Below are positions 8,776-17,577 of a stretch of DNA of 64,000 nucleotides, in pieces (within the stretch, counting starts at the first letter, position 1; each line of letters opens with the position of its first letter). The stretch spans positions 1 to 64,000 of the forward strand of contig CADCLN010000004.1 of the NCBI GenBank assembly GCA_902802265.1, read 5' to 3'. The notes below the pieces were generated by a model. It saw only the letters and a program-made list of their open reading frames with translations. It made no database searches and was not told the origin of the DNA. The position numbers and the translations under genes were made by a program. Origin of the DNA: an uncultured Bacteroidales bacterium. Lineage in GTDB: Bacteria > Bacteroidota > Bacteroidia > Bacteroidales > Bacteroidaceae.

Positions 8776-9777
8776 TTACGATTTGAGGGCTTTGGATATT
8801 TCCAGCATCTTGTTGATGGGACGGATGGCAAGTTCGCTGATGGCTGGGTCAACTTCAACGGTGGGCCATTCGTACTTCAACGTGTTGTAGAGTTTGCTGA
8901 GAGTATTAAGTTTCATGAAAGAACATTCGTTGCAGCTACAGCCTACAGTCTCTGTTGTTTCGGGTGGAGCAGGGATGAACGTTTTTTGTGGACAAGCCTT
9001 CTGCATCTCGTGCAGGATGCCGCTTTCGGTTGCAACGATAAATTCTGTGGATTCATTCTCAATGGAATACTTGAGCAAGCCTGCTGTGGATCCAATGACA
9101 TCGGCAATCTTCTGGATGGGAGCAGGACATTCGGGGTGCACCAATATTTTTGCGTTGGGGTGATCTGCTTTAAGCTGCAAAATCTTTGGAAGAGAGAACT
9201 GGCCATGTACATGGCAACCTCCATTCCAGAGCAGCATTTCACGACCTGTGACGGAGTTGATGTAGCCGCCGAGGTTCTTGTCAGGACCAAAGATGATTTT
9301 TTCGCCCTGTGGGAAAGAGTCAATGATGAATTTTGCGTTTGACGAAGTGACGACTACATCGGTAAGTGCCTTGACGGCTGCGGTTGTATTGACATAGCTT
9401 ACCACTTTGTGGTCGGGATGTTCTTCAATGAACGCTTTCAAATCATCAGCATTGCAAGAGTCTGCCAATGAACAACCTGCATTGAGGTCGAGTACCAGCA
9501 CTTTCTTGTCTGGACAGAGAATTTTGTTGGTTTCGCCCATGAAGTGAACGCCGCACATCACGATGATGTCTGCATCGGTCTTGGCTGCCCATTGTGCCAG
9601 CGCCAACGAATCGCCCACAAAGTCGGCAATGTCCTGTACTGCACCTTCGGTGTAATAATGTGCCAGGATGACGGCATTTTTCTCCTTGCACATACGGCGT
9701 ATTTCAGCCTTAATGTCTATATTGGCAGGAATAGGCTCGTCAACGTAGCCTTTTTCCTGCCATGAATCTTTAATCAT
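8776..9777 (-). CDS. nadA: Quinolinate synthase NadA
   Basis: 333 residues, full length for the family. NadA condenses iminoaspartate with dihydroxyacetone phosphate to quinolinate in NAD biosynthesis, using a [4Fe-4S] cluster. Recognisable segments are AVILAHYYTEGAVQDIAD (about 36-53), VMCGVHFMGETNKIL, LNAGCSLADSC, LVHPECPAPIQKIAD and GCSCNECSFMKL; they contain the conserved cluster Cys positions. Cytoplasmic. It sits between rny (43-base gap) and mnmA (19-base gap), with no TAnnTTTG box in the rny-nadA gap, so co-transcription with rny is possible. nadB and nadC are not in the window. Confidence 0.95.
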   Translation of the reverse strand: MIKDSWQEKGYVDEPIPANIDIKAEIRRMCKEKNAVILAHYYTEGAVQDIADFVGDSLALAQWAAKTDADIIVMCGVHFMGETNKILCPDKKVLVLDLNAGCSLADSCNADDLKAFIEEHPDHKVVSYVNTTAAVKALTDVVVTSSNAKFIIDSFPQGEKIIFGPDKNLGGYINSVTGREMLLWNGGCHVHGQFSLPKILQLKADHPNAKILVHPECPAPIQKIADVIGSTAGLLKYSIENESTEFIVATESGILHEMQKACPQKTFIPAPPETTETVGCSCNECSFMKLNTLSKLYNTLKYEWPTVEVDPAISELAIRPINKMLEISKALKS

Positions 9778-9784
9778 GTTTCGT

Positions 9785-9816
9785 CGTTATTATGTTATAC
9801 CGTTATTACGTTATAA
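9785..9816. repeat. 16-bp imperfect tandem duplication upstream of nadA
   Basis: CGTTATTATGTTATAC (9785-9800) is followed directly by CGTTATTACGTTATAA (9801-9816), 14 of 16 identical. It occupies most of the rny-nadA gap and could affect nadA translation or be a decayed intergenic repeat. Confidence 0.7.
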
Positions 9817-9820
9817 CCAA

Positions 9821-11362
9821 TTATTTAGCGAAGCTGACGGCACGTGTTTCGCGGATGACCGTAATCTTCACCTGACCTGGATAGGTCATTTCGTTTTGAA
9901 TCTTCGTGGCGATGTCGTTGCTGAGCGTCTCGATTTCAGCATCAGAAATCTTGTCAGCTCCCACAATGACACGGAGTTCGCGACCTGCCTGAATGGCGTA
10001 TGTCTTGGTAACACCTGGATAGCTGGCAGCAAGTGTTTCAAGATCGTTGAGACGTTTGAGGTATGCCTCCACAATTTCACGACGTGCACCTGGGCGAGCA
10101 CCAGAGATGGCATCGCAGACTTGTACGATAGGTGCAAGCAGAGAGGTCATCTCCATTTCGTCGTGGTGAGCACCGATGGCGTTGCAGATATCTGGCTTTT
10201 CCTTGTATTTTTCAGCAATTTGTGCGCCGTAAAGGGCATGTGGAATTTCTAGCTGCTCATCGGGCACCTTACCAATATCGTGCAGCAGACCAGCGCGGCG
10301 GGCCTTCTTGGGATTCAGGCCGAGTTCTGCAGCCATGACAGCACAGAGGTTTGCTGTTTCGCGAGCATGCTGGAGCAAGTTCTGACCGTAAGAAGAACGA
10401 TATTTCATCTTGCCTACGATGCGGATGAGTTCTGGGTGCAAGCCGTGGATGCCCAAATCGATGCTGGTACGTTTACCCGTTTCAATGATTTCTTCTTCCA
10501 CTTGCTTCTTGACTTTAGCCACAACTTCTTCAATGCGAGCAGGATGGATGCGCCCGTCGGCAATAAGCTGATGCAGGGCAAGACGGGCAATTTCGCGGCG
10601 AACAGGGTCAAAGGCGCTAATAACGATGGCTTCAGGTGTGTCGTCCACCACAATTTCCACGCCTGTTGCAGCTTCCAAGGCACGGATGTTGCGTCCTTCA
10701 CGTCCGATGACACGTCCTTTCACTTCGTCGGAATCAATATGGAAGACAGTTACAGAATTTTCAACGGCAGTTTCTGTAGCCACACGCTGAATGGACTGAA
10801 TGACAATCTTTTTGGCTTCCTTGTTGGCTGTCATTTTTGCCTCGTCAACAATTTCGTTGATGTATTGCTGGGCTTGTGACTTGGCTTCGTCCTTCAGGCT
10901 TTCAACGAGCGATTCTTTGGCTGCATCGGCAGAAAGACCGCTGATTTCTTCCAACTTCTTGATTTCCTGGTTGCGCATATTCTCAACCTCTTCCTTTCGC
11001 TGGTTGAGCAGTTCCTGCTGCTTGTCAAGCTGTGCTTTTTGCTTATCGTTTTCAGATTGTTTCCGCTGCAAATCTTCATGACGTTGGTTCAGAGCCAATT
11101 CACGCTGCTTCAGTTTGTTTTCCTGCTGCTGCATCTTCTGGTTGCGCTGATTGGCTTCCTTTTCCAGTTCAGCCTTCTTTGCCTGAAATTTTTCTTTCAG
11201 TTCATACTGTTTCTTCTCTTTGAGAGCTTCTGTTACGGCTTCAGCCTCTTTCATTTTTGCATCATACTCTTGAGTGATGACGTAACGGAAAATTAGATAG
11301 CCTGCCAAGATACCTATCAGCAGACAGCCTACGGCAATAATTATTGCTAATGTTAAATCCAT
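9821..11362 (-). CDS. rny: Ribonuclease Y
   Basis: 513 residues from the ATG at 11362. The longer ORF adds 12 residues with no family support. RNase Y is a membrane-anchored endoribonuclease that initiates mRNA decay. Order of parts: N-terminal membrane helix (about 4-26), long charged coiled coil (about 30-190) rich in Lys, Glu and Gln, KH domain with [15 protein letters not shown] (about 215-275), HD domain with LLHDIGK, and a C-terminal YgfK-like end closing at VSFAK. Complete and typical in length. The upstream neighbours are a candidate 6S-like RNA and zapA. Confidence 0.95.
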   Translation of the reverse strand: MDLTLAIIIAVGCLLIGILAGYLIFRYVITQEYDAKMKEAEAVTEALKEKKQYELKEKFQAKKAELEKEANQRNQKMQQQENKLKQRELALNQRHEDLQRKQSENDKQKAQLDKQQELLNQRKEEVENMRNQEIKKLEEISGLSADAAKESLVESLKDEAKSQAQQYINEIVDEAKMTANKEAKKIVIQSIQRVATETAVENSVTVFHIDSDEVKGRVIGREGRNIRALEAATGVEIVVDDTPEAIVISAFDPVRREIARLALHQLIADGRIHPARIEEVVAKVKKQVEEEIIETGKRTSIDLGIHGLHPELIRIVGKMKYRSSYGQNLLQHARETANLCAVMAAELGLNPKKARRAGLLHDIGKVPDEQLEIPHALYGAQIAEKYKEKPDICNAIGAHHDEMEMTSLLAPIVQVCDAISGARPGARREIVEAYLKRLNDLETLAASYPGVTKTYAIQAGRELRVIVGADKISDAEIETLSNDIATKIQNEMTYPGQVKITVIRETRAVSFAK

Positions 11363-11384
11363 GTTGTTTTTGTTTGTTATTAAG

Positions 11385-11490
11385 TTAGTAAAGGGCACAC
11401 TTCCAGCGTTTGCATATCCCCATGTCTGCCAAAGCAGTAGGGGACGTGCAACCTGAAATTGTGCGTGATTGTTCTCTAAAAAGTTTTGTG
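11385..11490 (-). ncRNA. Candidate 6S-like structured RNA between zapA and rny
   Basis: The 138-base gap between the zapA stop and the rny start can fold into one long interrupted hairpin. On the plus strand, 11396-11406 pairs with 11453-11463 (one mismatch), then TTGCA/TGCAA, a short bubble, TCCCC/GGGGA, and an inner CTGC-TTTG-GCAG hairpin. A long rod with bubbles is the 6S RNA shape, and 6S RNA genes lie next to zapA in other bacteria. A 6S-like RNA (Bacteroidales-1) is reported in Bacteroidales. The folding is hand-made and the ends are approximate. The identity is inferred from structure and synteny. Confidence 0.55.
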
Positions 11491-11500
11491 TGAGGATTTT

Positions 11501-11800
11501 TTACTTCTTGAAGTGCTGGTCGATTTCTTTTTCAAGGTCTTCCATCATTTCAAGAAATGGCGAAGTGTCGTTGCGGTTAGATATGCGCACAGACTCTACT
11601 GCCGTGTTCAACATAGCCATCACATAGTAGTATTTGTCGTTAGGCACATTGTCTTTATAAATCGCACGCAGTTTCTGGATTCGCGCCTGGCTCAGCGATG
11701 CTGCGTCACGATAAATCTTCTCTTCCTCAGCGTTTGCCACAGTCAGAGAAAGCGGTATGCCGTCTATCGATACTGTTATGTTGAGTTTCTTGTTGTCCAT
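11501..11800 (-). CDS. zapA: Cell division protein ZapA
   Basis: 99 residues, the normal ZapA size. ZapA binds FtsZ and bundles protofilaments at the division ring. The N-terminal beta-rich part (about 5-25, KLNITVSIDGIPLSLTV) and the C-terminal helix with a coiled-coil pattern (about 60-98) match the family. The start is a single ATG with no competing Met nearby. It follows a small coiled-coil gene by 17 bases, which suggests one transcript. Confidence 0.88.
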   Translation of the reverse strand: MDNKKLNITVSIDGIPLSLTVANAEEEKIYRDAASLSQARIQKLRAIYKDNVPNDKYYYVMAMLNTAVESVRISNRNDTSPFLEMMEDLEKEIDQHFKK

Positions 11801-11817
11801 TTGTTGTTATATTGTAT

Positions 11818-12114
11818 TTATTGCGCATTAAGCAAATTGATACAATTGTTTACCTCACGAACGAGATTGGTGATTCTCTGTTTAGCGTCCTTGATGTCGG
11901 TATCGCTAATTTCAATCATCTTTGCCAATTTCAAGTTGTTATAGTCCTTCTTGTATTGCTGAACTTGTTCCTGAAGCGAGCGGACTTCATCCTCTTTCTT
12001 CTCCAGTTCTTCGTACAAGTCGGTATTTTCGCGTTGCAGCGCAACGTAAGAAGCGAGCAGGTTTCGAACCTTCGCATCAAACATTTTCAGTTTTTGTCTT
12101 TCAGCTTCTGTCAT
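11818..12114 (-). CDS. Small coiled-coil protein upstream of zapA
   Basis: 98 residues, almost entirely predicted coiled coil: heptad-spaced Leu/Val with many Glu, Lys and Gln between about residues 15 and 65, then a short helical tail ending NLLNAQ. I do not recognise a named family. Its size, coiled-coil nature and position directly before zapA recall ZapB-type partners, which also are small coiled coils in the Z-ring, but there is no sequence proof. The stop is 17 bases before zapA. Confidence 0.75.
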   Translation of the reverse strand: MTEAERQKLKMFDAKVRNLLASYVALQRENTDLYEELEKKEDEVRSLQEQVQQYKKDYNNLKLAKMIEISDTDIKDAKQRITNLVREVNNCINLLNAQ

Positions 12115-12170
12115 TTTGCTGCTGCGTTTTTAATGTTGTTATAATTATTATAATAATGTGTATTCAGCCT

Positions 12171-12818
12171 CTATCGCTTCAGTTTCTTGAGTGCTGCTTC
12201 TTCCTCTTCTTTCGAGAGAGCAGGCTCTTTCTTTGCAAGCATGATGACGTTATAAGTATATTCCTTTATCCACGGCGTTGTGAAACCCAGTTGTTGCTGG
12301 TAGCGGCGGATGGCGAAAACGGTCTTCTGTACTCCTGCATCATTCCAGACATTTTTGTTCATGATTTCATCCACAGCATTGTTGATGACTTTTTTCATCA
12401 TGCCTTTCATGAATCCAGGTATGCGGAACTTCCACTTCAGCAGATTTCCCATCAGCATCATGATGTCTTGGCTGAATCCCTGGAATGCAAACAGATAACT
12501 TTGCACCTGAGTCTGATTTTTGCAGCCTTTCTTTATGCTTTGGTCAATCTCTTTAAAGAAATTGTCGCTAATGCCATAAAGGTTTTGCAACATCTTCTGG
12601 CAAGCCTTCTTTTCGCCCAATCCTAACTTGTTGTTGAGGGTAGGGACATGCAGCGTGCGCTTGAACGTGGCTAAATCTGGCAGGGCCGAAAGATTCGATA
12701 TGCCCAGATTGCTAGCAAGTACACTTTGGAAATAGACCCTGATCAGGGTCATGAAATCCTCCATGCCTCCCACATTTTCTTTAGGCTTTTTTTTAAACAG
12801 TTTATCTAAAAAACTCAT
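12171..12818 (-). CDS. Conserved Bacteroidales protein of unknown function
   Basis: 215 residues, soluble. It begins with a basic amphipathic stretch (MSFLDKLFKKKPKENV) that might touch the membrane, is mostly helical, and ends in a charged Glu/Lys tail (SKEEEEAALKKLKR). No catalytic motif or known domain is visible. The gene lies between the WcaJ-type transferase gene (42 bases upstream) and the coiled-coil/zapA pair (56 bases downstream), all on the minus strand. Function unknown. Confidence 0.7.
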   Translation of the reverse strand: MSFLDKLFKKKPKENVGGMEDFMTLIRVYFQSVLASNLGISNLSALPDLATFKRTLHVPTLNNKLGLGEKKACQKMLQNLYGISDNFFKEIDQSIKKGCKNQTQVQSYLFAFQGFSQDIMMLMGNLLKWKFRIPGFMKGMMKKVINNAVDEIMNKNVWNDAGVQKTVFAIRRYQQQLGFTTPWIKEYTYNVIMLAKKEPALSKEEEEAALKKLKR

Positions 12819-12860
12819 TTGCTTATTGAAATATTGTAATATATAGTTGGTAATTTTCGT

Positions 12861-14255
12861 TTAATACGCATTCTTTTCTCCTCCGAACATATTTGTAATG
12901 GTCTTCACCATGATTTTTATGTCAAGAAGGAAAGTCCAGTTTTCAATATATTTGATATCTTGCTTGATGCGGCCCTCCATGTCTTCAATATGTTTTGTCT
13001 CTCCACGGAATCCAGATACCTGTGCCAATCCAGTTATGCCAGGCTTTGCAAGATGGCGAACCATGAAACGGTTAATCAGGCGAGAATACTCCTCCGTATG
13101 GCGCAGCATGTGAGGCCGTGGACCCACCATTGACATGTTGCCCAAGAACACATTGATAAATTGTGGCAATTCGTCAATATTTGTCCTACGCATAAAGTCT
13201 CCGAAAGGATACTTCCGAGGGTCATCCTTCGTGGCTTGAACCTTGTCGGCATCGTCGTTAACCTTCATGGAACGGAACTTATAGCAGCGGAAAATCTTAC
13301 CGTTCAGGCCTGTTCTGTCTTGAATGAAGAAAATAGGACCAGGCGATGTAATCTTGATGATAATGCCTACGATGATATATATCCAAGGGAATACCAGAAC
13401 AAGGAAGAGGGTAGAGCACAATAAATCAAAACCACGCTTGATGATTTTGTTCATCGGGTCAGACAACGGCTCCTCCCGTCTGGCAATGACAGGGATATCT
13501 TCCACAAAATGGAACGAAATCTTTCCGTTGTAAATGTCAATGGCAGGAACATAGTAGAAACGAATGAGGTGGTTATCGCAAAATTTGCTGATAATATTGA
13601 TAAGTCCCTGCTGCTCTTTCGGGAAATAGCCATACACCTCATGGATGTCAGAATGATTAGACAACCATTCATATATTTGGTCAATGTTTCCCAAACGTTT
13701 CTTCTGAAGTTCCTCCTCAGTTGCCTTTCCGTCGAAAAAAGCTCCGACAATGTCATATCCGTAGGCAGGATGAGACAACGTAGTGAATAGTTTTGAGATT
13801 GTAGGCTCATTGCCGATGAAAATAATTCGCTTCGTGTTTCGCTTGTTTGAACGAGCTTTCATAAAGAATTTGCGAATCAGCACTCGTTCAATAAACAAGA
13901 AGATTGTGAACACAATATAGGACCCCACCAGGTAAGTACGTGGAAATGAATGTCCCTTGTAAACCAATAGAATGAGCAACGACACAATAAGAATCATCAA
14001 CGCGCTGGTAATGGTCACTCGTTTTAAAACACTTTCCATCTTGACAATTCGTTCCTGAATAATCGGAGGGTAGAGTGCATAACTTGCTAAAAAACTGATG
14101 ACATAGGTGCTAACGAGCGATGTCAATCCGATGGTATTGGGCGTATGATTCGGGGCTATCCACTCTAATAGATAGTACATACCTATTACCGTCATGGTCA
14201 GTAAAACCAAGTCGGCAAACATGATGGCTATTATAAGAGTTCTGTCTTTTCCCAT
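12861..14255 (-). CDS. Initiating polyprenyl-phosphate hexose-1-P transferase (WcaJ type)
   Basis: 464 residues from the ATG at 14255. The longer reading adds 58 residues and begins upstream of a promoter box, so it is rejected. It loads the first sugar phosphate onto undecaprenyl phosphate for exopolysaccharide synthesis at the inner membrane. Four to five membrane helices fill residues 1-145, followed by a Rossmann-like domain (RIIFIGNEPTISKL, about 150-170), a reentrant helix near 290-310, and the catalytic core SPGPIFFIQDRTGLNGK, CYKFRSMKVN, DELPQF and MSMVGPRPHM. All core motifs are present. It is divergent from the wzc-like gene. A second, minimal initiating transferase lies at 39451. 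The sugar is not predictable. Confidence 0.9.
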   Translation of the reverse strand: MGKDRTLIIAIMFADLVLLTMTVIGMYYLLEWIAPNHTPNTIGLTSLVSTYVISFLASYALYPPIIQERIVKMESVLKRVTITSALMILIVSLLILLVYKGHSFPRTYLVGSYIVFTIFLFIERVLIRKFFMKARSNKRNTKRIIFIGNEPTISKLFTTLSHPAYGYDIVGAFFDGKATEEELQKKRLGNIDQIYEWLSNHSDIHEVYGYFPKEQQGLINIISKFCDNHLIRFYYVPAIDIYNGKISFHFVEDIPVIARREEPLSDPMNKIIKRGFDLLCSTLFLVLVFPWIYIIVGIIIKITSPGPIFFIQDRTGLNGKIFRCYKFRSMKVNDDADKVQATKDDPRKYPFGDFMRRTNIDELPQFINVFLGNMSMVGPRPHMLRHTEEYSRLINRFMVRHLAKPGITGLAQVSGFRGETKHIEDMEGRIKQDIKYIENWTFLLDIKIMVKTITNMFGGEKNAY

Positions 14256-14341
14256 TTTATATTTATAGTAGTATATGTTTATGAATGGTTTTTTACACCC
14301 TTTTTGCAGGGTCTCAAAGAGAGTAAACCATGAAAAGTGTG

Positions 14342-14374
14342 CAAAGTTAAGTAATAATTCTATATTATTAGCAA
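14342..14374 (-). promoter_or_regulatory. Promoter for the WcaJ-type gene
   Basis: The minus strand reads TAACTTTG (14349-14342) with TTG at 14374-14372, 22 bases upstream, close to the normal 19-21 spacing. A start site near 14336 would leave about an 80-base leader before the ATG at 14255 and exclude the longer reading. Confidence 0.55.
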
Positions 14375-14422
14375 TTAAAAAAGGAAAAATTGCTGAAAGA
14401 CTAACGTTTTTTTTGTTTTTCT

Positions 14423-14452
14423 TTGTCATGTGTGGAAAAATGACTAATTTTG
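14423..14452 (+). promoter_or_regulatory. Promoter for the wzc-like gene
   Basis: TTG at 14423-14425 and TAATTTTG at 14445-14452 with a 19-base spacer match the Bacteroidetes promoter consensus. The ATG follows at 14505, leaving a leader of roughly 45 bases. Confidence 0.65.
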
Positions 14453-14504
14453 CACCCGATTTTTGTGTTTTTAGTAATAAATAAGCATTATAATTTTAAA
14501 ACGT

Positions 14505-16991
14505 ATGATGGAGAACAACAATTTTCAAGATTCTCAAAATCCCTACTCTAATAATGGTGTTGAAGAAGGTTCTGGACTTGACGTGCGTGTCTTATGGTCT
14601 ATTTTTCTTGGATATAAATATTGGTTTGCAGCTTCAGTCTTTATTTGTTTGTTAGCTGCAGGCATCTATCTGAGGTATTCCACACCCAAATATGAAATTT
14701 CTACCAAAGTTCTGATTAAAGACAAGGAAAACCGCCGCTACATGGCAAACCCCATGAGTTCAGCCTTCTCCGAAATGGGTCTCATGAACAATAGTAACGG
14801 TTTCGACAACGAGCTTGAAATCCTTGCCACCAAAACCCTGAACAAAAAGGCTGTAAAACATCTGAAATCATACGTAAAATATATTTCAGACGGAAAGGTA
14901 AAAGATAGAGAAATCTATTCAAAGTACTCACCTTATCTTATTGATATGGATGAGGAAGTGGTCGATACGCTGACCGCCGTGGTGAAAGTCCGCTTCGTTG
15001 AAGATGACGGAAATATTGAAGCCTCCGTGACAGCAGGTACCTTTGAAACTGTGAAGTTGCTGAAATTTTTCCCAGCAGTTATCAATACACCCTACGGAAA
15101 AGTTGTCATTTCACAGAATCCCGCTGTGACAGACTACACGCTTGAAAAACCTATTGATGCCTACATCTGTCCTATTGACCCCATTGCTCAGAGCTATGCT
15201 AATGCCATCTCTGTCGAGGCAACCTCCAAAATGACTACCGTTGCCCAGCTCACCATGAAGGACAATCTGCCAGAACGTAGTGCCGACTACCTCAAGCAGT
15301 TGGTGGAAGAATACAACGAAGATGCTAATATAGACAACAATATCGAAGCTACCCGTACTGCCGACTTCGTAGAAGAACGTCTGGGTGAAATCACCAAGGA
15401 ACTCAACATGACTGAAGCCGAAATTGCTCAGTTCAAGCAGAGCAGCGGTATTGTTGACTACAAGGCAGACGCAGCCATCAATGCAAACCAAAACATTCAG
15501 TATGAACAGAAAGTAGTCGAGGCGAGCACTCAGTTGAGCCTTGTCAACTACCTCATTGAATATGTAAATCGCCGCGAAAACTACCTGCAGACCATTCCCT
15601 CTAATGTAGGTATTTCTGATCCGGCCCTTTCTCAAGCCATTGCAAAATACAACGAAATAGTGATTGAGCGAAATCGTCTGTTGCGTGCAGCATCCGAAAC
15701 TTCTCCAGCCGTTTTGGCCATCACCAATGAAGCTGAATCCTACCTTACAGCTGTGAAGGCTTCATTGCAAAGTGCTCAGCGTCAATACACCATGATGCGC
15801 AATGACTTGCAAAGTCAGCAAAACAAATACACAGCTCGCATCAGCTCATCACCTTCCAATGAACGTGCCATTGTTGACATGGGACGTCAGCAGGAAGTAA
15901 AAGCAGAACTCTATATCATGCTTCTGCAGAAGCGTGAGGAAAACCTCATTACTCTCCATTCATCTGCCTACAAGGCTAAAGTGATTGAAGACCCCATCGT
16001 GGCAGGTCCCGTATCGCCCAAGCGCAAGATTATCCTTCTTGCAGCACTCCTCTTGGGCTTGGCTTTACCTTATATATATATATACCTGCGCGAATTCTTC
16101 AGCTATCGCATTGAAGACAAAGAAGACCTGGCAAAGGCTTGTACCGTTCCGTTCTTCGGTTCTGTGCCCCATGTAAAAGCTTTGGAAAACGGCGCTCGCC
16201 GGATAGTGCTCGAAGAGAATAAGAACAGCCTCATGATGGAAGTCTATCGCTCCCTCCGTTCCAACCTTCCTTTTGTGCTCAAGCCCGACGAAAAAGTTAT
16301 TCTCTTTACTTCCACATCTTCCGGTGAAGGTAAGACTGTTACGGCAGCCAACCTTGCTACAAGCATCGCCTTTGTTGGCAAGAAAGTCATCCTCGTCGGT
16401 CTTGACATTCGCAAACCTCGTCTTGCAGGCTTCTTCAACATCGAAGACACAGAAAGAGGTATCTCCAACTTCCTGACAAGAGAAGTGGATGACTATAAAT
16501 ACCTTGAGGCACTCATCAAGAAGACCGACATCAGCAACAACCTCGATGTGCTGCCGGCAGGTTCTATTCCTCCAAACCCATCTGAGTTGCTTGAAAGAGA
16601 AAACCTTGCATCTGCCATCAACCATCTGAAGACCTTGTACGACTACGTCATTCTTGACACCGCACCTGTCGGCATGGTTTCCGACACTTTCTCCATTGCA
16701 AAGAACGCAGACCTCACTCTTTATGTGGTTCGTGCAAAATACACGCTCAAATCAGACATTGACCTAATCAACGCTCTGCATGCGGACAAGCGTCTGCCCA
16801 ACATGAATATCCTGCTCAATAGTGTAGATACCCAGAGCTCAGGATTCGGCTATAAGCACTATGGCCACTATGGCTACGGTAAGGGCTACGGCTACGGTTA
16901 TGGCTACGGCTACGGTTATGGCTACGGCTACGGTTATGGCTACGGCTACGGTTACGGAGAAAAAGGTAATAAAAAGCTTGAAGAAGTCTAA
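14505..16991 (+). CDS. Wzc-type polysaccharide tyrosine autokinase
   Basis: 828 residues: a fused chain-length regulator and BY-kinase of the inner membrane controlling exopolysaccharide export. The Wzz domain starts with a membrane helix (about 38-56). A periplasmic coiled-coil region covers about 270-470 and a second membrane helix lies at about 505-523. The kinase follows: Walker A STSSGEGKTVTAANLA (about 605-620), Walker A' VILVGLDIRKPRL, and Walker B YVILDTAPVGMVSD. The C-terminal tail holds about 16 tyrosines in Gly-Tyr repeats (residues about 784-819), the place where BY-kinases autophosphorylate, then ends in a charged EKGNKKLEEV. The tail is encoded by an 18-bp minisatellite (16884-16955). 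Two ATGs open the gene (14505 and 14508). The SLBB export protein partner is at 40092. Confidence 0.92.
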   Translation: MMENNNFQDSQNPYSNNGVEEGSGLDVRVLWSIFLGYKYWFAASVFICLLAAGIYLRYSTPKYEISTKVLIKDKENRRYMANPMSSAFSEMGLMNNSNGFDNELEILATKTLNKKAVKHLKSYVKYISDGKVKDREIYSKYSPYLIDMDEEVVDTLTAVVKVRFVEDDGNIEASVTAGTFETVKLLKFFPAVINTPYGKVVISQNPAVTDYTLEKPIDAYICPIDPIAQSYANAISVEATSKMTTVAQLTMKDNLPERSADYLKQLVEEYNEDANIDNNIEATRTADFVEERLGEITKELNMTEAEIAQFKQSSGIVDYKADAAINANQNIQYEQKVVEASTQLSLVNYLIEYVNRRENYLQTIPSNVGISDPALSQAIAKYNEIVIERNRLLRAASETSPAVLAITNEAESYLTAVKASLQSAQRQYTMMRNDLQSQQNKYTARISSSPSNERAIVDMGRQQEVKAELYIMLLQKREENLITLHSSAYKAKVIEDPIVAGPVSPKRKIILLAALLLGLALPYIYIYLREFFSYRIEDKEDLAKACTVPFFGSVPHVKALENGARRIVLEENKNSLMMEVYRSLRSNLPFVLKPDEKVILFTSTSSGEGKTVTAANLATSIAFVGKKVILVGLDIRKPRLAGFFNIEDTERGISNFLTREVDDYKYLEALIKKTDISNNLDVLPAGSIPPNPSELLERENLASAINHLKTLYDYVILDTAPVGMVSDTFSIAKNADLTLYVVRAKYTLKSDIDLINALHADKRLPNMNILLNSVDTQSSGFGYKHYGHYGYGKGYGYGYGYGYGYGYGYGYGYGYGYGEKGNKKLEEV
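16884..16955 (+). repeat. 18-bp in-frame minisatellite coding Gly-Tyr tail
   Basis: Four 18-bp units (starts 16884, 16902, 16920, 16938) each read GGCTACGGCTACGGTTAT; the last differs by one base (TAC instead of TAT at its end). Each unit encodes Gly-Tyr three times, giving 12 tyrosines. The length is a multiple of 3, so copy-number change would alter tyrosine count without breaking the frame. Confidence 0.95.
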
Positions 16992-16994
16992 TGA

Positions 16995-17041
16995 TGTACC
17001 ATATACCATTAAATTGTAAATGGTACATGGTAAATGGTAAA
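16995..17041. repeat. Mirrored heptad repeats after wzc-like gene
   Basis: Two forward heptads (TGTACCA, TATACCA at 16995-17008) face four reverse ones (TTGTAAA, TGGTACA, TGGTAAA, TGGTAAA at 17014-17041). Positions 16997-17010 pair with 17019-17032 with one mismatch around an 8-base loop, so the transcript can form a hairpin. It belongs to the same family as the repeats at 23859, 34960, 54419 and 62179. Confidence 0.85.
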
Positions 17042-17048
17042 TAATTTT

Positions 17049-17483
17049 ATGGTTATTGCAGTTGATTTCGATGGTACCATTGTGGAGCATCGTTACCCCG
17101 AGATAGGAGAAGAACGCCCATTTGCAACAGAAATACTGAAACAGCTTATCGCCGACAGGCACAAGCTGATACTATGGACAGTACGCGAAGGCAAACTGCT
17201 GGATGAAGCCATCCAGTGGTGTGCCGACCGTGGTGTTACCTTTTATGCTGTCAACAGCGACTTCTCCGACATGTTCAAGGAAGCCAAAGACAAGAATTTC
17301 TCTTGCAAGCTCAATGCCGACTACTTCATCGACGACAAAAACATCGGTGGGTTGCCCGACTGGCCTACTATCTACAAAATCATTAATTCAGGCAAATCCT
17401 ACAAACAGATACTTCGCCACCAGCTCCGCAGCGAGTTAGTGGAACAGAAACCTCCATTCCCCAAATGGATGTTCTGGAAATAA
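17049..17483 (+). CDS. HAD-family hydrolase-like protein
   Basis: 144 residues from the ATG at 17049. An ATG at 17034 lies inside the heptad repeat and adds only five residues, so the later start is preferred. It opens with the HAD motif I (AVDFDGTIVEH), has a motif II-like LILWTVREG and motif III/IV region NADYFIDDKNIGG with the paired Asp. The layout fits small Bacteroidales HAD phosphatases such as those related to BT0820. No cap domain. Substrate unknown. Its closeness to the polysaccharide kinase gene does not by itself show a link. Confidence 0.8.
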   Translation: MVIAVDFDGTIVEHRYPEIGEERPFATEILKQLIADRHKLILWTVREGKLLDEAIQWCADRGVTFYAVNSDFSDMFKEAKDKNFSCKLNADYFIDDKNIGGLPDWPTIYKIINSGKSYKQILRHQLRSELVEQKPPFPKWMFWK

Positions 17484-17577
17484 GAAATACACACACTATG
17501 GACCCAGACAGTTATCCGGCGGTAAGCAGTAACCGCCCCATAAAGCGACAACACTTAATCCAAGACAGACAAACATC

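Noticed and set aside
10280..10879. Plus-strand ORF of 199 codons
   Set aside because: Antisense to the KH/HD region of rny, with composition typical of an antisense frame.
16816..17028. Minus-strand ORF with SRSHNR repeats
   Set aside because: Only a translation of the Gly-Tyr minisatellite on the wrong strand.
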